From positions 944,436-1,008,435 of the forward strand of contig CALSOT010000002.1 of assembly GCA_943788045.1 (NCBI GenBank): DNA of 64,000 nucleotides, written 5' to 3'. A program made the translations under genes and the position numbers. The notes beneath the pieces are model-generated. The model was not told the origin of the DNA. It did no database searches and saw nothing but the letters and a program-made list of their open reading frames with translations. Source of the stretch: an uncultured Polaribacter sp. GTDB taxonomy: Bacteria; Bacteroidota; Bacteroidia; Flavobacteriales; Flavobacteriaceae. Shown here piece by piece: positions 8,943-16,718 of this stretch. Position 1 is the first letter of the stretch. Every line of letters begins with the position of its first letter.

Positions 8943-10016
8943 ATGAAAAAACATAATTTTAGTGCAGGTCCTTGTATTTTACCACAAGAGGTTTTAAAAA
9001 AAGCATCGGAAGCTATCCAAAATTTTAATGATGATGATTTATCATTAATAGAAATTTCTCACAGAAGTAAATCGTTTGTTGATGTAATTGAAAAAGCACG
9101 CTCTTTAGCTTTAGAGTTATTAGGTTTAGAAAATAAAGGATACAAAGCATTGTTCTTGCAAGGTGGCGCTAGTTTAGAGTTTTTAATGGTCGCTTATAAT
9201 TTATTAAATAAAAAAGCAGCATACTTAAATACAGGAACTTGGGCAGATAAAGCCATTAAAGAAGCCAAAGAATTTGGTGAAATAGTAGAAGTTGGCTCTT
9301 CTAAAGATAAAGGTTATTCTTACATTCCTAAAGAATTTTCAATTCCTGAAGATGCTGATTATTTCCACTGTACAAGTAATAATACAGTTGCAGGAACCCA
9401 AATGAAAGATTTTCCAGAAACAAATATTCCTTTGGTTTGTGATATGAGTTCAGATATTTTTTCTCGTCAATTAGACTTTGAAAAATTTGACTTAATCTAT
9501 GCTGGTGCTCAAAAAAATATGGGTCCTGCAGGAACAACTTTAGTAATTATAAAAGAAAATATTTTAGGTAAGGTAGAAAGACAGATTCCTTCTATGTTAA
9601 ATTATCAAATTCATATTGATAAAGACAGTATGTTTAACACGCCTTCTGTATTTGCTGTGTATGTTTCGATGCTAACTTTACAATGGTTAAAAGATTTAGG
9701 TGGAATTAAATTTATTGAGGAAGTAAACAATAAAAAAGCTGCTCTTTTGTATAATGAGATTGATAGAAATTCTTTGTTTAAAGGAGTTGTTAACAAAGAA
9801 GATAGAAGTACTATGAATGCTACTTTTGTTTTAACTGATGAAGGTTTGACAGAAACTTTTAACAACATGTGGACAGAAGCAGGAATTAATGGAATAAAAG
9901 GACATAGAAGTGTTGGTGGCTACAGAGCAAGTATGTACAACGCCTTACCACTTTACAGTGTGCAAGCATTGGTAGATGTAATGCAAGAATTAGAGAGAAA
10001 GATAATTACAGAGTAA
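8943..10016 (+). CDS. serC: Phosphoserine aminotransferase
   Basis: PLP-dependent class V aminotransferase converting 3-phosphohydroxypyruvate plus glutamate to phosphoserine in serine biosynthesis; it may also serve pyridoxine synthesis. At 357 residues it has family length. The N-terminal NFSAGPCILP and ISHRSKSF are hallmark SerC segments. The PLP lysine is K191 in YAGAQKNMGPAGT, and the C-terminal GHRSVGGYRASMYNA binds phosphate. It lies 41 bases after the acyl-CoA reductase and 93 bases before the 2-hydroxyacid dehydrogenase that would make its substrate, so the group forms a serine pathway cluster. Confidence 0.97.
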   Translation: MKKHNFSAGPCILPQEVLKKASEAIQNFNDDDLSLIEISHRSKSFVDVIEKARSLALELLGLENKGYKALFLQGGASLEFLMVAYNLLNKKAAYLNTGTWADKAIKEAKEFGEIVEVGSSKDKGYSYIPKEFSIPEDADYFHCTSNNTVAGTQMKDFPETNIPLVCDMSSDIFSRQLDFEKFDLIYAGAQKNMGPAGTTLVIIKENILGKVERQIPSMLNYQIHIDKDSMFNTPSVFAVYVSMLTLQWLKDLGGIKFIEEVNNKKAALLYNEIDRNSLFKGVVNKEDRSTMNATFVLTDEGLTETFNNMWTEAGINGIKGHRSVGGYRASMYNALPLYSVQALVDVMQELERKIITE

Positions 10017-10109
10017 ATTTGTAAGTATAAAACATAATAAATACATCATAAAGTTTTTATGGGGAACTATTAAACCCTTTAACTTTAAACTACTACATAA
10101 AAAATTAGA

Positions 10110-11060
10110 ATGAAAATATTAGCAAACGACGGAATATCACAAAGCGGAATTGATGCTTTAGAGAAAAAAGGATTTGAGATAATTACAGTAAAAGTTGCTC
10201 AAAATCAATTAGAAAATTACATCAACGAAAACAATATAGATGCAATTATAGTAAAAAGCTCAACACAAGTAAGACAAGAATTAATTGAAGCTTGCCCTAG
10301 TTTAAAACTAATTGGATGTGGTAATGGTGATTTAGATAATATTGATATAGATTTTGCAGAAGATAATGGTTTACATGTAATTAATGCGCCTAATGCACCT
10401 TCTAGCTCTGTTGCAGAATTGGTTTTTGCACACCTTTTTGGAATGGTTAGATTCCTTCATTCTTCGAACAGAGAAATGCCTTTAGAAGGGGATTCTCGTT
10501 TTAATGAGTTAAAAAAAGCATATTCACAAGGTGTAGAGTTAAGAGGAAAAACAATTGGTATAATTGGTTTTGGTAAAGTTGGACAAGAAGTTGCTAAAAT
10601 TGCTATTGGATTAGGTATGAATGTTTTAGCAAATGATAAACAAGTGATTAGCGCACCTATAACTTTAGAATTTTTTAACGGACAGAAATCTACTTTTACA
10701 ATTGACACAATTGATAAAGAAGAATTATTAAAAGAATCAGATTTTATTACTTTACATATACCAGAACAAGACGATTACATTATCACCAAAAAAGAATTTG
10801 AAAAAATGAAAGATGGTGTTGGAATCATAAATACCGCAAAAGGTGGTATTTTACATGAGGTAGATTTAGTATCCGCTATAAACACTGGTAAAGTGCAATT
10901 TGCAGGTTTAGATGTTTTTGAAACAGAACCAGCTCCAGCTGTTCAATTACTAATGAATCCAGAAATTTCTTTAACTCCACATATTGGCGGTGGTACAAAA
11001 GAATCTCAAGATAGAGTTAGCCTAGAGTTGGCTGAACAAATCATCGCATTATTGAGCTAA
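10110..11060 (+). CDS. serA: D-3-phosphoglycerate dehydrogenase-like 2-hydroxyacid dehydrogenase
   Basis: NAD-dependent D-isomer-specific 2-hydroxyacid dehydrogenase of 316 residues. The context next to serC says it oxidises 3-phosphoglycerate in the first step of serine synthesis. The nucleotide-binding motif GKTIGIIGFGKVGQEVAK is near residue 146, and the catalytic His lies in LTPHIGGGTKES near residue 292. It is the short form: there is no C-terminal ACT domain, so the serine feedback of long SerA enzymes is not expected to work the same way. It is followed after three bases by the DUF1015 gene, which suggests co-transcription. Confidence 0.88.
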   Translation: MKILANDGISQSGIDALEKKGFEIITVKVAQNQLENYINENNIDAIIVKSSTQVRQELIEACPSLKLIGCGNGDLDNIDIDFAEDNGLHVINAPNAPSSSVAELVFAHLFGMVRFLHSSNREMPLEGDSRFNELKKAYSQGVELRGKTIGIIGFGKVGQEVAKIAIGLGMNVLANDKQVISAPITLEFFNGQKSTFTIDTIDKEELLKESDFITLHIPEQDDYIITKKEFEKMKDGVGIINTAKGGILHEVDLVSAINTGKVQFAGLDVFETEPAPAVQLLMNPEISLTPHIGGGTKESQDRVSLELAEQIIALLS

Positions 11061-11063
11061 TTT

Positions 11064-12302
11064 ATGGCAATTGTAAAACCTTTTAAAGCAGTAAGACCTC
11101 ATAGAGATAAGGTGGCTTTAGTTTCATCTAAATCCTACGAAATTTATACACCAGAAATGTTAAATTCAAAATTAGCATTTAATCCTTATACATTTTTACA
11201 TGTTATAAATCCTGGATATAAATATCATAAACAAGACATTTCTGGAGAAGCACGCTTTAAATTGGTGCACAATCGTTATTTAGAATTTAAAGAGGATGCC
11301 ATTTTTACACAAGATAAATCTCCTGCTTTTTACATTTATCAAAAAACAACGGCTACAAATGTTTTTTGCGGAATAATTTCTGCTACTTCTGTTGACGATT
11401 ATCATAATAATATCATTAAAAAGCATGAAGGAACTCTAAAAAAAAGAGAACTATTGTTCGAAAATTATCTAAAAAACACAGGTTTTAACGCAGAACCTGT
11501 GCTTCTTACCTACCCTGATAATGATATAATTGATCGTTTAATAAATAAATACAAACAGCAAAGAGCAGAGTATGAATTTTCTACAACAGATAAAAACTCT
11601 CATTTACTTTGGGTGGTAGATAACGAAAATGATATTCATAAAATAATAGAAACATTTAAAGAAATAGACACATTATATATTGCAGATGGTCATCATAGAT
11701 CAACATCATCATGCCTATTAGCCAACAACTTAGCAAAAGAGAATCCCGAACATACAGGAAAAGAAGATTACAACTTTTTTATGAGTTATTTACTACCAGA
11801 AAGCCAATTGAGTATTTATGAATTTAATAGATTCATAAGAGACTTAAACGGTTATTCGCCAGATGAATTTTTAATTGAATTAGATACATTTTTTATAATT
11901 GAAAATCGAGGTCAAGAATTGTATAAACCGAAAGAAAAACATCATTTTTGTATGTATTTAAATAATGAGTTTTATGCTTTATCTCTTAGGAAATCAGTTA
12001 TAAATTTTACAGATGCTTTAAGTAAATTAGATGCTCAAATTCTATACAATACAGTTTTAAAGCCCATATTAGGTATTAAAGATCTTAGAAATGCTTCTAA
12101 AATTGTTTATTCTCAAAATAAATCTGATAGTTTAGAATTAAAAACAAAAGTAGATACAGGTGAGTTTAAAGTATCTTTTGGAATGCTAACAACATCGATT
12201 AATGAATTAAAAGAAATTGTAAACGCAGGTTTATTAATGCCTCCAAAAACCACATATATAGAACCAAAACTAAGAAGCGCACTAACGATATATGAATTCT
12301 GA
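11064..12302 (+). CDS. DUF1015 family protein
   Basis: A cytosolic protein of 412 residues in the DUF1015 family, whose biochemical role I do not know. Recognisable are the N-terminal IVKPFKAVRPHRDKV, which opens most members, and the conserved IADGHHRSTSS near residue 207, which is His-rich and looks like an active or metal site. It starts three bases after the serA-like gene and its last bases overlap the next gene. The family's repeated position beside serA/serC suggests a job linked to serine or phosphoglycerate metabolism; that is inference. Confidence 0.85.
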   Translation: MAIVKPFKAVRPHRDKVALVSSKSYEIYTPEMLNSKLAFNPYTFLHVINPGYKYHKQDISGEARFKLVHNRYLEFKEDAIFTQDKSPAFYIYQKTTATNVFCGIISATSVDDYHNNIIKKHEGTLKKRELLFENYLKNTGFNAEPVLLTYPDNDIIDRLINKYKQQRAEYEFSTTDKNSHLLWVVDNENDIHKIIETFKEIDTLYIADGHHRSTSSCLLANNLAKENPEHTGKEDYNFFMSYLLPESQLSIYEFNRFIRDLNGYSPDEFLIELDTFFIIENRGQELYKPKEKHHFCMYLNNEFYALSLRKSVINFTDALSKLDAQILYNTVLKPILGIKDLRNASKIVYSQNKSDSLELKTKVDTGEFKVSFGMLTTSINELKEIVNAGLLMPPKTTYIEPKLRSALTIYEF

Positions 12303-12972
12303 TATGATTAAAGAAAACTTACTTCACATTAAGAGAAAATTACCAGGAAATGTAACATTAGTAGCAGTTTCTAAAACCAAACCGGTGGCAGATCTGCAAG
12401 AAGCTTATGATGCCGGTCAACGTATTTTTGGCGAGAATAAAATCCAAGAAATGGTTGATAAACATGAAGTTTTACCGAAAGACATTCAATGGCATATGAT
12501 TGGTCACTTACAAAGCAATAAAGTAAAATACATGGCTTCTTTTGTTAACTTAATTCATGGCGTTGATAAATTTAAAACTCTTAAAGAAATTAATAAACAA
12601 GCAAAAAAGCATGACAGAGTTATCGATTGCTTATTACAAGTAAAGATCGCTAAAGAAGAAACGAAGTTTGGTTTTTCTGTCGATGAAATTGAAACTATTT
12701 TAAGCTCTAAAGAACTAAAAGATTTAGAGTATATAAAGATTGTTGGTTTTATGGGAATGGCTACATTTACAGAAGATAAACAGCAATTAGAAGAAGAGTT
12801 TTTATTACTTAAAACCCTTTTTGAGAAACAAAAACAAACAACTGAAACTAAAAACTGTAAACTCCAAATACTATCTATGGGAATGAGTGGAGATTACCCT
12901 TTAGCAATTGCTAACGGTAGCACAATGATTAGAGTTGGGAGCTCTATTTTTGGAAATAGAAATTATAAATAG
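12292..12972 (+). CDS. YggS/PROSC-type PLP homeostasis protein
   Basis: A PLP-binding protein of the YggS/YBL036C/PLPBP family (226 residues), a TIM-barrel protein related to alanine racemase that buffers pyridoxal phosphate rather than acting as an enzyme. The PLP lysine is in VTLVAVSKTKPV. Also visible are FGENKIQEM, WHMIGHLQSNKVKYM, and the phosphate-binding SMGMSGDYPLAI and GSTMIRVGSSIFG. The ATG at 12292 overlaps the DUF1015 stop by 11 bases; a second in-frame ATG at 12304 (MIKENL) matches the usual family start equally well. The gene is translationally coupled to its upstream neighbour in either case. Confidence 0.93.
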   Translation: MNSDMIKENLLHIKRKLPGNVTLVAVSKTKPVADLQEAYDAGQRIFGENKIQEMVDKHEVLPKDIQWHMIGHLQSNKVKYMASFVNLIHGVDKFKTLKEINKQAKKHDRVIDCLLQVKIAKEETKFGFSVDEIETILSSKELKDLEYIKIVGFMGMATFTEDKQQLEEEFLLLKTLFEKQKQTTETKNCKLQILSMGMSGDYPLAIANGSTMIRVGSSIFGNRNYK

Positions 12973-12997
12973 TAAATATAGCTTAAAGAAAAATAAT

Positions 12998-14077
12998 TTG
13001 TACGTAATTTTAGATATAGAAACTACTGGAGGTAAATTTAATGAAGAGGGAGTTACGGAAATTGCCATCTACAGATATGATGGACATACTATTGTAGACC
13101 AATTTATTAGCCTCGTAAATCCTGAAAAACCAATTCAAGAATTTGTTGTAAAACTAACCGGTATTAACAACAAAATGCTTAAAAATGCACCTAAATTCTA
13201 TGAGGTTGCAAAACGAATTATAGAAATTACATCAGATTGTATTCTAGTAGCTCACAATACTTCTTTTGATTATAGAATTTTACGCACCGAGTTTGACAGA
13301 TTAGGATATGAATTTAATAGAAATACTTTATGCACCGTCGAATTAAGTCAGCAGTTAATTTTAGATCAACCTTCATATAGCTTAGGGAAACTTACAAAAT
13401 CTTTAGGCATACCAATGTCTGATAGACATAGAGCCTCTGGTGATGCTTTAGCAACTGTCCAATTATTTAAATTATTACTTGAAAAAGATACTGAAAAATC
13501 AATTATCCAGAATTCCATAAAATACTTTGATAAAAGAAATAAAACACAAAAACTTAAAAGCTTAATAGAGGAGGTTCCCTCCGTTCAAGGCGTTTTTTAT
13601 GTACACGATGCTAATGGAAAAGTTATATACTTAGCAAAAGGCAAAAATATAAAATCAGAAGTAAACAAACTCTTTTTAAAAATAACAAAAAGAGCTCTTA
13701 AAGTACAAGAAAGAGCAGAAACTATTTCTTTTGATGAAACCGGAAATGAGCTTTTTACACAACTAAAATACGCCATAGAATTAGAGGTATTGTCACCAAA
13801 ATTCAATTTCAAGAAAAAATATAAAAAAACTGCCCAAGATTTTAACAATGAAAATTTCATTATCATTGAAAAAGGAAGAGAGGTTGAAGAACACGGCATC
13901 ATTTTAGTCGAAAACAATGAAGTGTATGGTTTTGGCTATACCAACCTAAATTATCAAGAAAATAGGTTAGATATTTTAAAATCGGTATTAACCCCAATTG
14001 AGAATAAAATTCATACCAAAAATATTATAAAGAATTATATCAATAAAAATAAGGTTCAGAAAATTATTCGATTGTAA
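12998..14077 (+). CDS. DEDDh exonuclease fused to a GIY-YIG-like domain
   Basis: The N-terminal domain (about residues 1-170) is a DnaQ-type 3'-5' exonuclease of the DEDDh class: LDIETTGG, then HNTSFDYRIL, then HRASGDALATV carry the acidic residues and the His. The C-terminal part (from about 195) resembles the GIY-YIG domain of UvrC/Cho proteins (VQGVFYVHDANGKVIYLAK). However, GIY reads GVF, and the position of the catalytic Arg of YVGK..LKKRV appears to be Glu (NIKSEV). I chose the TTG at 12998, 25 bases after the previous stop and directly before VILDIETTGG. The open frame extends further back to an alternative TTG at 12935 inside the upstream gene. The role is presumably DNA repair. Confidence 0.8.
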   Translation: MYVILDIETTGGKFNEEGVTEIAIYRYDGHTIVDQFISLVNPEKPIQEFVVKLTGINNKMLKNAPKFYEVAKRIIEITSDCILVAHNTSFDYRILRTEFDRLGYEFNRNTLCTVELSQQLILDQPSYSLGKLTKSLGIPMSDRHRASGDALATVQLFKLLLEKDTEKSIIQNSIKYFDKRNKTQKLKSLIEEVPSVQGVFYVHDANGKVIYLAKGKNIKSEVNKLFLKITKRALKVQERAETISFDETGNELFTQLKYAIELEVLSPKFNFKKKYKKTAQDFNNENFIIIEKGREVEEHGIILVENNEVYGFGYTNLNYQENRLDILKSVLTPIENKIHTKNIIKNYINKNKVQKIIRL

Positions 14078-14225
14078 AGTAAAAATTGTGCATTTGATTC
14101 TACTTTTTTCTTGTATCCTAATTGCTGAAAAAAAGTTTTTTTTACAAATGGGACAAATAATTTTAAAAGCCATAAAAGTGTAAAAAAGTGGATATATCAC
14201 CTGTTAATAAAATAGAAGATATATT

Positions 14226-14233
14226 TATATTTG
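14226..14233 (+). promoter_or_regulatory. Probable -7 element for the ion channel gene
   Basis: TATATTTG matches TAnnTTTG and lies 20 bases before the TTG start at 14254. No clear -33 TTTG is present at the right distance. Confidence 0.45.
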
Positions 14234-14253
14234 TTATATTGTAAGAAAACATA

Positions 14254-15078
14254 TTGAGTAACATTAAAAAAACATCTTGGAAAAACAGACTTCATGAAAT
14301 TATTTATGAGGCAGATACTAAACAAGGTAAATTATTTGATATTGTTTTACTTATTGCCATTCTGGCAAGTATTATATTGGTAATGTTAGAAAGTGTTGAA
14401 TCTATAAATAATAAATATGGACAACTTCTAAATATAGCTGAATGGATAATTACCATACTATTTTCGCTAGAATATATTTTAAGAATAGTTTCTATAAAAA
14501 AACCAATACTATATATATTTAGTTTTTATGGCGTAATAGATTTACTATCAACAATACCTAAATATCTATCAATGTTTTTAATAGGCTCATCGCATTTTGC
14601 AGCATTAAGAGCTTTACGTTTATTAAGAGTTTTTAGAATTTTAAAACTAGCTCGATATATTGGAGCTTCAGAAAAATTATTAGTTGCTTTAAAAGCGAGT
14701 AAGGCTAAAATTGCTGTTTTCTTATTTTTTGTAGTTATTTTATGCTTGATACTTGGAACTTTTATGTACATAATAGAAGGTGCTGAAAATGGTTTTACAA
14801 GTATTCCAAGAAGTGTATATTGGGCAATCGTAACACTGACTACAGTTGGTTATGGAGACATTGCGCCTCATACTCCTTTTGGTCAATTTATTGCCAGTAT
14901 TATTATGATACTCGGTTATGGAATTATTGCAATTCCTACAGGAATCGTTAGTTCAGAAATGACAAAAAACACTGATAGCAATGTACATACAAATACGCAA
15001 TCTTGTAAAAACTGTTCTATTGACAACCATAAAGATGGAGCCGAATTTTGTTACAAATGTGGTAGTAAAATAAACTAA
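14254..15078 (+). CDS. Voltage-gated-type potassium channel with C-terminal zinc ribbon
   Basis: An inner-membrane channel subunit of 274 residues with a six-helix layout. S1-S3 lie within about residues 25-110. An Arg-rich S4 (RALRLLRVFRILKLAR) follows near 119, then S5 near 150-175, a pore loop with the K+ selectivity filter TVGYGD near 196, and S6 (IIMILGYGIIAIPTGIV). The C-terminus carries CKNC and CYKCG pairs about 15 residues apart, a small zinc-ribbon-like module that could respond to metal or redox; that role is inference. The TTG at 14254 is the start in this frame. The gene is followed with no gap by miaA. Confidence 0.88.
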   Translation: MSNIKKTSWKNRLHEIIYEADTKQGKLFDIVLLIAILASIILVMLESVESINNKYGQLLNIAEWIITILFSLEYILRIVSIKKPILYIFSFYGVIDLLSTIPKYLSMFLIGSSHFAALRALRLLRVFRILKLARYIGASEKLLVALKASKAKIAVFLFFVVILCLILGTFMYIIEGAENGFTSIPRSVYWAIVTLTTVGYGDIAPHTPFGQFIASIIMILGYGIIAIPTGIVSSEMTKNTDSNVHTNTQSCKNCSIDNHKDGAEFCYKCGSKIN

Positions 15079-16002
15079 ATGACTTCTGATAATTTTCTAA
15101 TTACCATTGTTGGTCCAACTGCTATAGGCAAAACTGCATTAAGTATACAACTCGCAAAACATTTTAAAGCAGAAATTATTTCTTGTGATTCTAGACAGTT
15201 TTATAAAGAAATGACAATAGGAACAGCCGTTCCTGAAACTGATGAATTAGTAGCTGCAAAGCATCATTTTATACAAAACAGAAGTATTTTTGATGATTAT
15301 AATGTTGGTGAATTTGAAAGAGATGCACTTTCTAAATTAGGTAAACTTTTTATAGAAAACCCAATTCAGATTATGGTTGGAGGTTCTGGATTATATGTAG
15401 ATGCTGTTTTAAAAGGATTGGATTATTTCCCAGAAGTAGATTATAAAATTAGAGATGAATTAAACCAAAAATTAGAAAGCAAAGGCTTAGAATATCTTCA
15501 AAAAAAATTAAAAGAATTAGATTTAGAAACTTACAATACAATTACAATTGATAATCCTAAAAGAGTAATGAGAGCTTTAGAAGTTTGTATTGGTTCTGGC
15601 AAACCTTATTCTACTTTTAAAAACAAACCAAAAGCACCTAGAAATTTCACTTCAATTAAAATAGGATTAAATGCCGATAGAGAAATTATCTACTCAAGAA
15701 TTAATAAACGTGTAGATATTATGATCGAAAATGGTTTGTTAGAAGAAGCCAAAGAACTCTATCAACATAAAAAATTAAATGCACTACAAACTGTGGGTTA
15801 TAGAGAACTGTTTTCTTATTTTGATGAAAACTTTACAAAAGAATTTGCAATTTCTGAAATCAAAAAAAACACAAGAAGATTTGCAAAGAGACAATTAACT
15901 TGGTTTAAAAAAGATGAAAATACATTGTGGTTTAATTATTTAGCAGATATACATACTATTATTGCTAAAGTTTCTGATAAAATTAACATTACAAAACATT
16001 AA
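15079..16002 (+). CDS. miaA: tRNA dimethylallyltransferase
   Basis: Transfers a dimethylallyl group to N6 of A37 in tRNAs that read codons starting with U. The protein is 307 residues, normal length. The P-loop GPTAIGKTALS is at the N-terminus, and ISCDSRQFYKEM and GTAVP follow as in other MiaA proteins. MVGGSGLYVDAVLKGLD lies near residue 98, and the C-terminal KKNTRRFAKRQLTWFKKD is typical. The ATG follows the channel gene's stop codon directly, so the two are very likely co-transcribed. Confidence 0.97.
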   Translation: MTSDNFLITIVGPTAIGKTALSIQLAKHFKAEIISCDSRQFYKEMTIGTAVPETDELVAAKHHFIQNRSIFDDYNVGEFERDALSKLGKLFIENPIQIMVGGSGLYVDAVLKGLDYFPEVDYKIRDELNQKLESKGLEYLQKKLKELDLETYNTITIDNPKRVMRALEVCIGSGKPYSTFKNKPKAPRNFTSIKIGLNADREIIYSRINKRVDIMIENGLLEEAKELYQHKKLNALQTVGYRELFSYFDENFTKEFAISEIKKNTRRFAKRQLTWFKKDENTLWFNYLADIHTIIAKVSDKINITKH

Positions 16003-16006
16003 AAAA

Positions 16007-16037
16007 CTTCTGCAATTCATTCACTTTTATATCTTTG
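16007..16037 (+). promoter_or_regulatory. Candidate promoter for the OmpH-like gene
   Basis: TATCTTTG at 16030-16037 fits the -7 consensus TAnnTTTG, 23 bases before the ATG. TTCTG at 16007-16011 is a poor -33 match 18 bases upstream of it. Confidence 0.45.
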
Positions 16038-16060
16038 TTTCACACAAAAAAAACAAAAAC

Positions 16061-16582
16061 ATGAAATCAAAAATTATATTTATTTGTATCGCTTTATTAA
16101 GCACAATCTCTATTGCTCAATCTAAAGTTGGTACTGTAGATAGTGAATATATCATAAAACTAATGCCAGAAACAGCGATTGTTAGTAAAAGGTCTCAGGC
16201 CTACGGAGCAAGATTAGATTCTTCTTTTTCAATAAAAGTAAAAGAATATCAAACAAAAATTGATACTTTAAATAAAAATGAAAAGACTATGGAAACTAGC
16301 GCGAAAGAGTCGACTTATAAAGAGCTAGCAGAAATGGAAGCTGACATTAAAAAATATCAACTAAATGCTAAGAAATTAATGAAAATTAAAAGTGATGAAT
16401 TAATGCGACCTTTATATAAAAAATTAAGTGAAGCAATAGCATTAGTTTCAAAATCTGAAAATTACACTCAAATTTTAACAATATCTGGAAATGAGTTTGC
16501 TTATCTAGACGTTAACTTTGATATTACAGAATTAGTTATTAAAAGTTTAGGTATTGAAATACCATTAGCAGAAAAAAAATAA
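16061..16582 (+). CDS. OmpH/Skp-family periplasmic chaperone
   Basis: A small periplasmic protein (173 residues) of the OmpH/Skp family, which escorts unfolded outer-membrane proteins. The ATG at 16061 is followed by a clear signal peptide (MKSKIIFICIALLSTISIAQ); the longer upstream frame overlaps miaA and lacks sense as a leader. After cleavage the chain begins SKVGTVDSEYI, the usual family start, followed by a charged, helical, coiled-coil-like middle (about residues 50-125). It has its own -7 element and ends in front of a strong terminator. Confidence 0.85.
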   Translation: MKSKIIFICIALLSTISIAQSKVGTVDSEYIIKLMPETAIVSKRSQAYGARLDSSFSIKVKEYQTKIDTLNKNEKTMETSAKESTYKELAEMEADIKKYQLNAKKLMKIKSDELMRPLYKKLSEAIALVSKSENYTQILTISGNEFAYLDVNFDITELVIKSLGIEIPLAEKK

Positions 16583-16664
16583 CTATCCTTAATTTTTACA
16601 ATAAAAACCAATTATAAGACGAAATAATTAAGGATTATTCGTTTTAGAATAAAACATTGGTAAC

Positions 16665-16695
16665 AAAAAAAGCATTCAAAATTGAATGCTTTTTT
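16665..16695 (+). terminator. Bidirectional terminator between OmpH-like gene and carB
   Basis: AGCATTCAA (16671-16679) and TTGAATGCT (16682-16690) form a stem flanked by A and T tracts. It lies between convergent genes, so it can end transcription on both strands. Confidence 0.85.
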
Positions 16696-16718
16696 AATAT
16701 ATAACAAGTTTTACTTTT

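Noticed and set aside
15962..16060. 33-residue N-terminal extension of the OmpH-like protein
   Set aside because: It overlaps miaA and the promoter, and the clear signal peptide begins at the ATG at 16061.
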